From Roridomyces roridus (taxonomy: Eukaryota > Basidiomycota > Agaricomycetes > Agaricales > Mycenaceae): DNA of 64,000 nucleotides. Every line of letters begins with the position of its first letter. The first letter of the stretch is position 1. Where the stretch lies: NCBI GenBank assembly GCA_029378245.1, contig JARKIF010000038.1:124001-188000 (forward strand), written 5' to 3'. Position numbers and translations under genes: made by a program. The notes below the pieces were generated by a model. That model saw nothing but the letters and a program-made list of their open reading frames with translations. It ran no database searches and was not told where the DNA came from. Shown here one piece after another: positions 32,794-43,917 of the stretch.

Positions 32794-33229
32794 GATCAGC
32801 TCTTAGCGGCCGCGCACGGTGTGGGATGGATGCCAAGTATACGAGGGTTGACAATTTGTCATTCCTCATGTTGGATTGGTGTGTTCGTGATGCACTGCTC
32901 GCACCGGTCTCGCCACCACCAAAGACAGCCGTAGGACCGCGGCTTCGGTATCATGTTGATGTAGTTGACGGGGACATGTTCTTACGAGCTCTAAATGCCA
33001 AGCAGCATGTCTGCCTTTGAATAATAGTGCCTGCTTGATCCACGACTCAAATATGGGGCTATTGAGGTCTTGTGGGGAAAATATGCTAAACTGATACCGA
33101 CACATATGCCCTGACCGTCCTTATCTGGCAATCTAAGGCTACTATAAGCGGCTCACAGGCACATGTAATAGACTCATCGGACACGATATGGCTGTCAGGC
33201 CATATATGGCGAAAAAGATTTTTGCGACA

Positions 33230-33441
33230 TTGTGTTTCTGGGCAGCCAACTCTCGAGCTCGATGGGGGCCATGATATAGAGAGAGGAGAGCGACCCCGAT
33301 AATGTGATCCGAGTCATCGGATGCCATCACCTTGCGATACGCGTTTGATGAAAAGATGATCAAACGCGTCTTTGACTCGGGATTTTTCTTGGGTTTGGTC
33401 TTATCCTGCACGCAACGTCTATCCCTGCGATTGGAGAGCAA
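33230..33441 (-). pseudogene. GHKL-ATPase gene, 5' piece
   Basis: A minus-strand frame (LIIFSSNAYRKVMASDDSDH, then IIGVALLSLYHGPHRARELA) leads up to the element boundary. Beyond the element the frame resumes as KPLTHWKARNAAELRNFDEA, just before the ELVQN box. The only start codons upstream in this frame are non-ATG, and GTGCAG at about 33,405 could be a splice acceptor. The true N-terminus is missing or lies in an exon I cannot place. Confidence 0.5.
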
Positions 33442-33474
33442 ACAAAAAGATCGTCACTTAACCCTCCTCAATAC

Positions 33475-33570
33475 GACCTCGGCAGGAGTTGAACCTGCAT
33501 CTTCTTGTTGCATGCCTCAATCCACGCGTACGCCACGTTCGCAAGACGTTCTTCCTCGATCTACAAGGTC
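33475..33570 (-). repeat. tRNA-like module, GACCTTG family
   Basis: 96 nt. GACCTTG/CGAGGTC acceptor stem, TCTTG/CAAGA anticodon-type stem, GCAGG/CCTGC T-stem with loop TTCAACT. It has the same layout as at 17,210-17,307. A second-type core follows at 33,926-33,960. Confidence 0.45.
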
Positions 33571-33999
33571 TTTTGCAGCCCGAAACTGAAGTGAAAATGA
33601 CCATGAGTGCATGACTAGGTATGCATGACACGCACCGTCCCTGCAAGTTCGAGTCCGCGACTTGTGCTGAACTCCGAATGCAATCCAAATGAACGAGTTT
33701 CGAAACCACGCGAGGGCGTTCTTATACGGAGCAAGGTGTGCTATTCAACCGGTCGGCGAGTTCTCCTTAATTTCTTACGCTAGCCGCTATAACGCAAAGC
33801 TGTAGATCGGCGTCATGAACGACAACCCCGGGCCGACACCTCGCAGTCGCAGAGTAGGAGCTTCGTCCTTCCCACACACTTTAGGCAAAGCTTGCGAGTA
33901 AAAAGCTCCGGCAAACCGCGATAAGTACCCCGGTAGGAATCGAACCCGCTCCTTCCCATGAATCTGCACGCAAGACGCCTTCTTAGATTCAATTGGCAT

Positions 34000-34856
34000 G
34001 GGCATAAGTATTATGGAATAGTAGATCTATGTAGACGCGCCCACGGCCAGCGCCAAAGCAGGGCCTCGGGTGCGAGATGTATCACGTGCTCGTGTCCCAA
34101 TTGTTGACGCTGGTTGTGTGCGTTGATCCGCCCTCTTTTTTGACATGGCCCGCCCTTCTGCTCTCTTCCCTCTCATCGAGTACTACCAGTATCTGGTGCT
34201 CACTGGCCGATAATCCTTCAGCACCCACCCGTCTGAAACTTCCCTTACACACCCGCCGCTCGCTGGCTCCCCACTTGAAATGCAATCGCAAGTCCCGACA
34301 TTCATTCTCCGCACTTGGGCGACCTGTGTCGAAAGTCTCTTCTTCTGGCAAGGTCAATGTCGTCATCTACGGTCTATCTTCTGTAGCCCAGTGCGTTTCC
34401 TGCTCCCAATTTCTACAACCCGACCATGACTCACCGAAAACAAGAAACGTCATCCACCGACTGCCACCACTTTCTCCAGAAGCCAATCCATGCCTTTTGG
34501 AGACTCTCTCGTACTTGAATGTCTCCACAGCCCTCGGAGCCGCCTCCTTCCTTCAAGTCTTGACATTGCCTTTTCGAGCCATCCCTTTGTCAGATCCTCA
34601 CCATTCCTCCTAACGGACCGGAAGATCACTCTCACCTTGTTTCAAAATTGGATGCTAACTTGTTCTCTTGGTCGTCACATAGACGCTGCTCGGAGTACTC
34701 GCCCTAGCGATACCTTTGTTCTAAGCAATATTAGATTTCGTCCGCTCCAGTTCCCTCAGCCGCACTCCTCTCATCATCACTGTATCTACCACCGGTCTGT
34801 TTCTCCCTCCCTCCCCCACGCTCCGGACTCTCTTCGGACGCGCCATCTACCCTACA
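34000..34856. other. Upstream region of the first STE3 gene
   Basis: It contains plus-strand open frames (for example 34,077-34,613) but no recognisable protein. I looked for short peptides ending in a CaaX-like farnesylation signal and found none. Confidence 0.35.
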
Positions 34857-36830
34857 ATGCTCCCCGTCCTCCCCGTCCTCTCGTTCATCTGTGCTGGCCT
34901 CCTTGCTGTATTTTTAATCATTCTCCTCCGACGCCCGACCATCAACACGTCCAATGTGTCCATCGTCCTCTGGTTACTCTTCGGAAACATCGTTCACGCG
35001 GTGAACGCCCTCATCTGGTCCTCAAACGTCCAGCTTCGGGTTCCAATCTGGTGCGACATAGGTGCGCCACAAATTGACACACTCGTTCTCGTCTAATTGA
35101 GTATCTACAGTGACGAAGCTCCTGCTGGGCATCAACGTCGCCCTCCCCGGCGTCTGCGTCTGCTCGGCACGCTACATCGAGCTGCTCTCCTCCACCCGCA
35201 AGCTATACCCAAATACCTACTCGAAACGACTGCACGTACTTTTAGACGTTGCCTTATGTTACGTTCTCCCGCTCCTTTACATGACTCTCCGTACGTCCCT
35301 TTACTTGTCCGTGGCGTCTTATAAATTTGGGATCTGCGCAGATTTCGCCGTCCAGGATCACCGGTTTGACCTCCTGCAAGATTTCGGCTGTTCCGCATCT
35401 GTACATAGATCCACGACTGCTGTACTTATAATGGTATTCCCGCCCTTGATTCTCTGTAGCATATCACTTGGTCTCTGCAGTGCGTTCCTTCTCGTTCTCA
35501 TCTTCTCCCGAGGCTGACGACCTTTCGTCTAGTCACATCAATCTATCACTTTACACGTTTCTCATCCGCGCGCTTCGCCCTCCACCTCTCAGCGCGTTCC
35601 GCCCTCTCACCAGCGTCCTTTTTACGGCGGCTCGTCAAGTCGACGCTCTTCACCGCCTTCGTCCTCGTCGTGACGCTCTTCCCGCTCATCCCCCCACGTA
35701 CGCAAAACTGGTCGTCATTCAGCACCGAGCGAGATCTCTCAGTCATCTTCATCATCCGGGAGCCGAGGGAGGTCACCGGCGCGGAGGTCGTTTGGTGTGC
35801 GATTCCGAGCGTCTCGTTGGTGTACCTCCTCCTTTCGGCGGTGCTGGGCGACGGAGTGGAAGATGCTGTTACTTGCGTGCGCCGTCGCGTCATGGGCAGA
35901 CCGAAGGTGCCTCCGCGACCTGCGCGCCCCGAGTTGAGGCTATTAACGACGTTGTGAGTTATCTGCCTTTCGCACTACGGGTCAAAAGCTGATTTGCGGT
36001 TTAGTAACAACCAGCCGCCGATGGCAGCCAAGTCTACGCTGTCGTTGTGCACGCCTTCTCCGGCGGCGCAGACGGTAGAGCTGCGTTCGGGGTGGGACGA
36101 CATGCTCGACACCAGGAAACCTTCGCCGACAAGGAGAGGTGTTATGCCCTTGCCGTACCGCAAATCCATCATCTCTGCGTCGTCCTCGTCTGAGGATGGC
36201 AGCTCGACGGCTGGGCCAGGGACGCCTCCGCCAAAGGAGGAGCACGATGCAGACGAAGCTTTTGCGTCGTCGACGATGAGCTATCTCGCGTCGCCTGTCG
36301 CAGTGGCGCTTGGGCTTGCGAGTCCTGTGTCTGCTTCCACGCCGATCGTCGTTTCCCCAGCGAGCCCCGTCAAGACTCGCACGCCGAGTCCGCCAGCTGC
36401 AATGTACACTGGACGCGCTTCAGTTTCTCCTGCGGCCTCGACATTCAAGACCAGCCCGAGCGGTGCACCGACCTCTGCTACCCCCAGTCCACCTGCTGTT
36501 GCTCCCGCACCTCCAGCCCCAACGCACATCCGCCCCCGCCCCGTCCCGCTCTCACTAGGGATGTCGATGTCGACGCACCTGCACCCGCCACAGCAGCCCA
36601 TCCCAGAAGACACCGCATCGACGATCTCGTCAATCTGGGACGTCCCGTGGCCATTGCCGCCTGCTCGTGCTCCGCCGCGGACGACTTTTCGTCATGCCAG
36701 TGAGGCATATCCGATGTATTCGCCCCACCGGACGCAGGTTCCGCGGAAGAGCGCGATGAAGAAGAGCTCCCGTGCACCCGTGGCGGCCGACGTGATTTAC
36801 ATGACGCGTAGTGTGGAGGCGCATTCTTGA
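34857..36830 (+). CDS. STE3-type mating pheromone receptor (first copy)
   Basis: A seven-helix GPCR. Exon 1 (34857 to about 35,061) starts MLPVLPVLSFICAGLLAVFL and ends at VPIWCDI, the WCDI signature after helix 2. Exon 2 is TKLLLGINVALPGVCVCSAR to YVLPLLYMTL. Exon 3 has DFAVQDHRFDLLQDFGC, the HRFD...GC loop typical of STE3. Exon 4 has SIYHFTRFSSARFALHLSA, LVKSTLFTAFVLVVTLFPLI and VVWCAIPSVSLVYLLLSAVL. The last intron is about 35,955-36,003. The final exon is a long Ser/Pro-rich cytoplasmic tail to 36,830. Introns are about 50-60 bp. It couples pheromone binding to a mating G protein. It looks intact, with a longer tail than its neighbour. Confidence 0.85.
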
Positions 36831-37687
36831 TGACTTTCTTTTTCCTTCGACCGCTCTACATTACTTTGACTTTTTTCGCAATTCCACGTATAATCCTTTG
36901 CATTTGTAGCTCACTATGCGCAGACTCGTGTATTTTTTTTTCTTCCACGGAAGTTTTATCGATCGATTTCCCGATTAGGCGAACAATAGGCTCTCTATTG
37001 TCCTCCTCACTATATGAGCGCGTCTCCCTTGACGCGTCCTCTTTCCTCTTCCCTCCACCCTTGGCGTCGCCCCTCGCCGTCTCAATCGTTGCTCACCGGC
37101 TCCAGCGCTCGCTGTCTGCTTATCCGGACAGCATGGGAAGCTTCCCGCGAATTACCCGAGCTCCGACGGTATGTCGATGAACCTTGTCCTACAAGGGCGC
37201 CCCTCACATTGTACTTTGTATCCAGGAGACTAGAGCACTTTGTGCCCCTAGCCTTGTACTTTGCATGGAGGCCTTGTCCGTGTTTCCGTGCTCGTGAAAC
37301 TCACCCGTTCTGGTCAACGTTATGCCAAATCGGGACGTTCGTTTGTTACGATTGCAATCAACTCGTCCGGCACGTCAGAATCCCCTCGTCTGCCCTTGTG
37401 ATGCTCCCCCGCCACCCACGAGGCCGTAATTATCGTAAGCTTTTCGTCCGCATTTGGACGTTACTTTGAAGTCCAAATGAGATTTTGATTTCACCATTAG
37501 GAACTGGCCTTGTTACCAGCCGTGTCATGAATGTTTTTCAAGTTATGGTAATCCCCTTGTATCGGCAGTCGATGGAAGGCCCGGCCATTCGCTCTTAAAC
37601 CTCCTGCCGCCACTCGGAGGTGTCCAGCAGATTCCCCATCCTCTGTGCAACCCCCCGCGGCAGATCCCTCCCTCCATCCCGCCCAAC
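36831..37687. other. Spacer between the two STE3 genes
   Basis: No gene is supported. Plus-strand frames at 36,827-37,180 and 37,014-37,469 lack CaaX ends and known domains. It may contain the promoter of the second receptor. Confidence 0.4.
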
Positions 37688-39295
37688 ATGTACTACTACA
37701 CTGGCGCCCCCAACTGGGTCTTCTCCATGTTCTCCTTTATCGCGTTCCTCATCAGCTTCATTCCTCTGCCGTGGCATTTGGAAGGTACGCCACAGTTTTT
37801 TGTTCCCTTCGCCCCCACTCATTCTTCTCGCAGCTTGGAACGTCGGGACCTGCATGTTCATGCTATGGAGCGGTCTTGCCAACCTCGTTCTCTTCATCGA
37901 CTCGATCATCTGGAACGGAAATATGATCGACTGGTCGCCCACCTGGTGTGATATTTGTGCGTGTGCTTACCTCCTCCCGTCGGATCCATCTTGACCTCTT
38001 CCTCAGCCACGCACTTCCTCAATGGCTTTAACCTCGCTATCCCCGCCTGCTCCCTCTGCATTAATCGCCGTCTTTATCACATTGCGTCTGTCCGCAGTGT
38101 CACCAAGAGCAAGAAGGAGCAGCGCAAGGCTATCATCGTTGATCTTTGCATTGCCCTCGGCATTCCTTTCCTGCAGATCCCTCTGCGTGCGTGTTTCCGT
38201 CTCCCCACTCTCCTACCCGCTTACCCTCCCCACAGAGTACGTTGTCCAGGGCCATCGCTACAACATCTACGAGGACGTTGGATGCCTCGGCGAGACGTTC
38301 GAGACCCCGGTGGCCGTCGTTCTCTACCATCTTCCCCCCGTCATCGTTGGCCTCGTCTCGGCCGTCTACTGCATCCTTAGCATCAAGCACTTTTACAACA
38401 GCCGTGCGCAGTTCAAGGAGTTCCTCGCGTCGAGCAACAGCAACCTCAACCTGAACCGCTACATCCGCCTCATGTGTCTCGCTGGGACGGACCTCTTCCT
38501 CACCGTCCCCCTCGGCATCTACACCCTGTGGGTCAACGCCAAGGTCTTTGGTATCGCCCGGTGGATCTCCTGGGCCGACACGCACTCCCACTTTTCCCGC
38601 GTCGTCATGTTCCCTGGCATCGTTTGGCGTGCCGATCCTTTCAGCGCTGCGAGCCTCGAGAGCGCGCGTTGGCTCACCGTCGGCTGTGCGGTCATGTTCT
38701 TTGCCTACTTTGGGTTTGCGGACGAGGCGCTCAAGAACTACCGCTTTGCGTTCTTCAGCGTCGCCAAGCGCATGGGATACTCGGGTGCGACCCAGTCTTC
38801 GTCGGGCGGAGCGTGGACTTCTACTGGGTACGTCGTGTCCCTTTCACCTTTCCTTTTTGGGACGTTATGCTTATCGCCGCCTGCAGCTCGAAGAAGCCGA
38901 ATATGTCGTCCGGTGGCGCCACGCTCCCCGTCTTCATCCGCAAGGAGACTGCCCAGAAACGCGACTCGTTCGACTCGTTCTCGGACATGTCGGCCTCGTA
39001 CGGTGCTCTCGACTACGACGGCACCGTCGACAAGGAAAAGTCGCTCGGTGCGCTGTCCCTGGGTGACATGGCGGGCATCCTCCCCGACTACAAGGACTCG
39101 GATTTCTCTTGCCCCGAGTCCCCTTCGTCTTCTGGGTCGAGCGCTGGCACCCGCACCCGCCCGCACACGCCTTCCCCGATCGAGGAGATTGAGGTCTCCT
39201 CGCTGCATCGCGCGTCGACGTATATCGTCCCGCCCGAGCCGGCGTATAACCCTCGGGACACGCACCCCGTCTTGCCGCCGCACCAGATGGTCTGA
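37688..39295 (+). CDS. STE3-type mating pheromone receptor (second copy)
   Basis: Six exons. MYYYTGAPNWVFSMFSFIAF and LISFIPLPWHLE (helix 1); AWNVGTCMFMLWSGLANLVL to WSPTWCDI (helix 2 and signature); STHFLNGFNLAIPACSLCIN to ALGIPFLQIPL; then one long exon from EYVVQGHRYNIYEDVGC through AVVLYHLPPVIVGLVSAVYC and the remaining helices to GYSGATQSSSGGAWTSTG; last, a Ser/Thr-rich tail from SKKPNMSSGG ending PPHQMV at 39,295. Introns 47-66 bp, GT-AG. All helices and the HRYN...GC loop are present, so it is probably functional. Two adjacent receptors suggest the B (receptor) mating locus. Confidence 0.9.
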
Positions 39296-40152
39296 TGGCT
39301 TGACATTTCCTCCTCACGTACATACAACAAAACCCATAAAGCCCACTCGTTCTTATTGTCTCGCCTCGTCTCACACCCACTGTATCTTTAGCAACCGCTC
39401 CGTCTTGTTTCGAGCATTACACTACATCGAGTACTCACCCACTCACATCCGTCCTTCTTGGATTGTTTTATTCATTATTTCATTGTAGCGTAGCCGTAGA
39501 TTTAGTTGTGGAAAGAGGATTGGAAATGAAAACAACTTCACACACACAGCTCTTGCGTTCCGAGTCGAATTGAGTCTTTGAGACGTCCTCGGTACTAGTC
39601 GGAGTCGGCAGGCGGGATCACGTGCTCCCGACTTCTTTCCTTTCACCACTCGGACGCAGATTGTCGCCACTGCGGCTCCACCAAAGGTGTACAGGATGCA
39701 GAAAGTCTTACTGCATATGACCGGTGCCAGGCGCCTCCGAATCGCTCGAATCGCGTACCCAACAAGCGAGCTGGCGTTTCCGGGCAAGTCGACATCCAGG
39801 CCTCTCGAGCGTGTTCATTCAGTTGCTCATTTCCCATATTCTCTCCCGTTGACGCACATATTCGATAGTTCCCTTCGATCCGAGGCCTATTTCGCCATTT
39901 CCAGCCGACCTTCTCGAAGACCACACGGAGGAGGCGATTTCCCAGACGGAAATGCTTTGCAACATCTTCTCTTTTAGTAGTGCGTCTTGGTCGACCGCGG
40001 ATGCTGCCGCCTTCTCACCCCAACCAAGTTCTATCTCATTTTCGAGACGAAGTGTCTCATTCGTCCAAGATAATGAATGATTAGGGCGCTCACGTCAGAC
40101 GTGGATTCCAAACAGCTTCGAAGATGCTGAAGGGATGAACTCCTCGGCCTCT
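39296..40152. other. Downstream flank of second STE3 gene
   Basis: No gene is supported. Sequence from about 39,545 to 39,990 recurs, diverged, at 54,445-55,080, showing that it was copied with the end of the receptor gene. Confidence 0.45.
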
Positions 40153-40282
40153 GAGCTCTGGTGCGTATCCTCGGGTATTCTAGTGAGTCCATCGAAATAT
40201 TCAACCGAATTCCTGTGGCCTTGTAGCATCGGTACCTATACTTCAAATTCATCTCCGCCGCGATGTGGCCCAGATCCATGGG
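40153..40282. repeat. Left inverted repeat flanking the PKS remnant
   Basis: This block matches the reverse complement of about 43,490-43,590: GTATCCTCG, ATTCTAGTGAGTCC, TCGAAATATTCAAC and TCATCTCCGCCGCGATGTGG followed by CCCAGATCC, in the same order with one internal length difference. A second motif, CTTCGAAGATGCTGA, stands in direct orientation outside both copies (40,121 and 43,422). Confidence 0.6.
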
Positions 40283-40339
40283 TAATCGCCAAAGAAAAGT
40301 ATATCTCACCTGCGGGCCTTACAACTGAACAGACTACCC

Positions 40340-43317
40340 ATGGAGAGTGAAGCCTTGACTGCAAACACGCAAGCGGCAACCTGCACATGCCCCACGCATA
40401 CGACCGGGGGGCAGGAGCCGATCGCAATAGTGGGCATGGCTGCCACTGTTTCCGGAGCCCCGAACGTCAACAAGCTCTGGGAGCTGCTCCAAAACGGCAT
40501 CAACACCGTTTCCGAGGTGAGTTTGTACACAATTGTTTCAAACCCAAGCTTATACTACAGCGAAATCAGATTCCCGAGCATCGTTTCGACGTCAAGGACT
40601 ACATTAGCGGAAAATACACCGGACGTCGGATGAAGGCCCACACCGGGAATTTTTTGGAGAACCTAGACCAATTCGACAATGTCTTCTTCAAAATCAGCCC
40701 CAGGGAGGCGAAGAGTATGGACCCCCAGCAGCGTATCATGCTGCAAATCGCCTACGAGGCCATCGAAGACTCTGGTTACGTTCCATATGCGACGCCAAGC
40801 TTCAATCCGGAGCGGTTTGGGTGCTTTATCGGAGCGGTCGGGGATGACTACGTTCATAATGTTCGGAACGACATCGATGTTTACTACATTAGCAGTGCGT
40901 TCCAAGTCCAATTTCAGGCTCATACACTCACACTACTTTTCAGGTATGGTCAGGGCATTCATCAGCGGACGCGTTTCCTATGTGATGCAGTTCAGCGGAC
41001 CGTCAATTGTGGTCGACACGGCGTGTTCGGCTTCCAATGTTGCGCTGTACCAGGCCGTACGCGCGCTCATGAATGGAGATTGCGATGCCGCAGTCGTGGG
41101 TGGTGTCGCCGCAATTACATCTCCTGATGTAAGTCTCGTTGTTGAATCTTTTTCGACTCTTGTTGATTCGGTACAGTTATTCGTTGGGCTCGACCGTGGG
41201 CATTTCCTCAGCCATACCGGTCAGTGTAAGCCCTTCGACGTGTCGGCGGACGGCTACTCTCGTGGCGAAGGTTGTACCGCATTCGTTATCAAGCGACTCA
41301 AGGATGCCATCGCCGAAAACGACAACATTTATGGAGTTATCCGAGGAATTGAGGTCAACCAAAGCGGCCTCGCACAGAGTATCACCCATCCGCACGCGGA
41401 AACACAGACGGCCCTTCTCCACCAACTACTTTCCAACGCCGCTATCTCACCCCACCGCGTCAGCTTCCAATGCCTTTCGGCTGCCACAGCGCTGCCATGA
41501 CCCCGTTACTGGATGAGTTGACGGCACTGGCCAGGCGTGTATCCATTCAACCACCCACGATCCCCGTGGTCTGCAATGTCCTCGGCGATGTTGTCCTCCC
41601 TGGCGACGCATCCGTTTTCGCTGCAGATTATTTCTCGCGGCAGTGCGCTGAGCCTGTTCAATTCGATCGAGGCGTCCGAGCACTTTTATCGCGGCCTGAA
41701 TTCAGCGAAATTGTCGCCTGGGTCGAGCTTGGTCCTCACACGACCTGTCTCCCTATGCTCAAGGCAAACCCAGCTGTGGTTGCGCACAATCCCCTGGTGC
41801 TCCCCTCGTTGCGCAAAGTTCAAACACCATTCGAGACGCTCACGAGCAGTCTCGCGCGGCTCTACATGTCCAGTCTCTCTCTGCAGTGGCGTGCCATATT
41901 TGCCCACCTCCCCCGCGCCACATGCGTGAGTCTCCCTTCATACCCATTCGCTCAAACACGATACTGGGTTCCATTCCGTGAGCCCGCATCGGCTCCTGCG
42001 GCAGAGAAGAAATCGACGAACAAGACACAGGAGGTCGTTGCGGAGCATCCGCTGCTACGTAGATGCGAGTCTCCGTCTGCCACCAATGACTATGTGGCTC
42101 TGTTCGAGACGACTGTTGCCGATCTGGCTGACTTCATCTCGGGGCACCGTATCGCCGGGCATCCTATGTGCGCTGGGTCGGTCTTTTCCGAGCTTGCCAT
42201 GTCTGCGGCGAATCTGGCATCCCACCGAGTTGACCATCACGTTTCTGTGCGCTCGATCAACTTTGAACGCTCACTTTTCAACGATCATTTGTCCCTCGTT
42301 GTGATTGTCAAAATTTCACTGGGGGAGGACACGAGTGCGTTTACAATCAGCTCTCGGGGCTATTCATCGGGAGAAGAAGTTCTTCACGTCAATGGGGAAA
42401 TTGGTTTCCATTCCGCTTCCCAGATCGAGGACCACTTTGTGGAGGCATTGACGAAGATCACCCCCCGGATGAAAATAATAATGCATCCGCCCACTGAGGA
42501 AAGTACCTCCGAGCTGTTGTCTTCACCAACCGTGTACAAGACCTTCGCCCGGGTCCTCGAATATTCCAAGGAATATCAAGCAATACAAAAAATATACATC
42601 GCCGACGACGGTATGGAGGCCTGTGCGGTTGTTCAACTACCCAAGAATTATTCTCGGGGCAATTACTATGTCCATCCTATCTGGATCGATGCCCTTGCCC
42701 ACGTCTCGGGCTTCTCGGCCAACAAACAGGCCCCTGCGCACGAGTTGATGCTCTGCCTCGGGTTCGGAACAATGGAGTTCCTCCCTGGCAAGCCGATAGA
42801 CCTTGACGCAAAGTATCTTGTTTATGCGAAGAACGAGCTAATGTCAAACAAAACCGTTGTTGGAGAGGTGTATGCCATGCGGGTTGAGGAACCACGCTGC
42901 ATCATTGCGCATGTGCGGGGGCTACAATTCCACCCGTTGAATCTGACGGGTTACAAGAAGAGGATGGCCCTCGTGAGAGCCAATATCGCTATAGCTCATT
43001 CTCAATCATCTCCCCTTCCGCAGGGTCCCGCGTTCTCGAATGTGCCCACATGCAACCAGGACTCAGTGCTTCCGACGGGTTCAGTCGCGCTCATCGCGAT
43101 CAAAATCATCTGCGACGCCTGCGACCTCTCTGCTGACGCTGTAAATCGCGACACTGACCTGGAATCTATGGGGATTGATTCCATGATGTCAATGGAACTA
43201 GTTGGTGTCCTTCGGCTCACGTTCCCTGGCGTTGCCCTGGATTCAAATTTCTTCTATGGTTTCACGACTGTGGGGGAGCTTTGTGAAGGCCTCATAAAAA
43301 AGCTGGATGAAGCATAG
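40340..43317 (+). pseudogene. Non-reducing polyketide synthase with internal deletion (KS-[AT]-PT-ACP)
   Basis: The start (from ATG 40,340) encodes an N-terminal linker and [20 protein letters not shown], the KS opening. KS continues over short introns with [39 protein letters not shown] (active cysteine) and [14 protein letters not shown]. It stops at ISPHRVS and jumps to [20 protein letters not shown], the late AT domain, in a different frame. The end of KS and most of AT are gone. The rest is open: PT domain with ISGHRIAGHPMCAGSVF and HPIWIDALAHVSGF, then one ACP with MGIDSMMSMEL, stop at 43,317. No SAT or TE is seen. It resembles basidiomycete non-reducing (orsellinic-acid-type) enzymes, but as read it cannot make polyketide. 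Confidence 0.75.
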
Positions 43318-43489
43318 ATCTAGATTTTCTTCGGGGTATTGAACTCACAATGGGGATTTCGTACGTAGTACATAATAGATATCAACTCGACCTGACTGCT
43401 GGACCCTCACATGAATCCATACAGCTTCGAAGATGCTGAGGTGATGAACTCGACCCTAAGCTCCGAGGGCTCCGAGGCATACTTATCCT

Positions 43490-43590
43490 CGTCTCGGGGA
43501 TCTGGGCCACATCGCGGCGGAGATGAATTCCGCATGAATTCAGTTGAATATTTCGAGGGACTCACTAGAATGCACGAGGATACGTACTCC
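43490..43590. repeat. Right inverted repeat flanking the PKS remnant
   Basis: Reverse-complement partner of 40,153-40,282 (GGATCTGGGCCACATCGCGG and onward to CACGAGGATACG). The PKS lies between them. No clear target duplication was found outside the repeats. Confidence 0.6.
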
Positions 43591-43917
43591 TGCGGAGCGA
43601 ATGCAGAGAGAGATGAAGAATCTACTCGCATCTCAAAATTTCGAAGTACGCATCTTCGTGTGCCAGTGGAGCTGAGAGTGAATCAGAGTTTGTAATAGGT
43701 CCAACCACCCGAGCGCAAGAATTTTGCTTGGATTGGCGGCTCTATTTGGGCGTCTTTGAGTACTGTACATTCCCACGGTTGCGTATTTCGAGACAGGATC
43801 ATGATCCGAATATGTCTAAAATTGTGAATTGGAGTGGATTCTGTGGATTCTGTGCGTTACATGGCTGTTCATGTTCTCATCGTCCTCTATATATTCTTCC
43901 TAGCGCCCGTTTCACCA

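Larger units (their letters stand above)
29712..33229. mobile_element. TIR element with CATATGG-type subterminal repeats
   Basis: The left end TGTCGCAAGATTTATTTTCT and the reversed right end TGTCGCAAAAATCTTTTTCG are alike. The next bases (ATATACGGCC, ATATATGGCC) and repeated words such as CATATGG and GGCCATAT continue at both ends. TT flanks both sides, suggesting a 2-bp duplication. Skipping the element joins the coding pieces on either side with at most one base of doubt at the T-run. It is mostly AT-rich and non-coding, with a degraded acidic-tail ORF near 32.5 kb. Confidence 0.55.
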
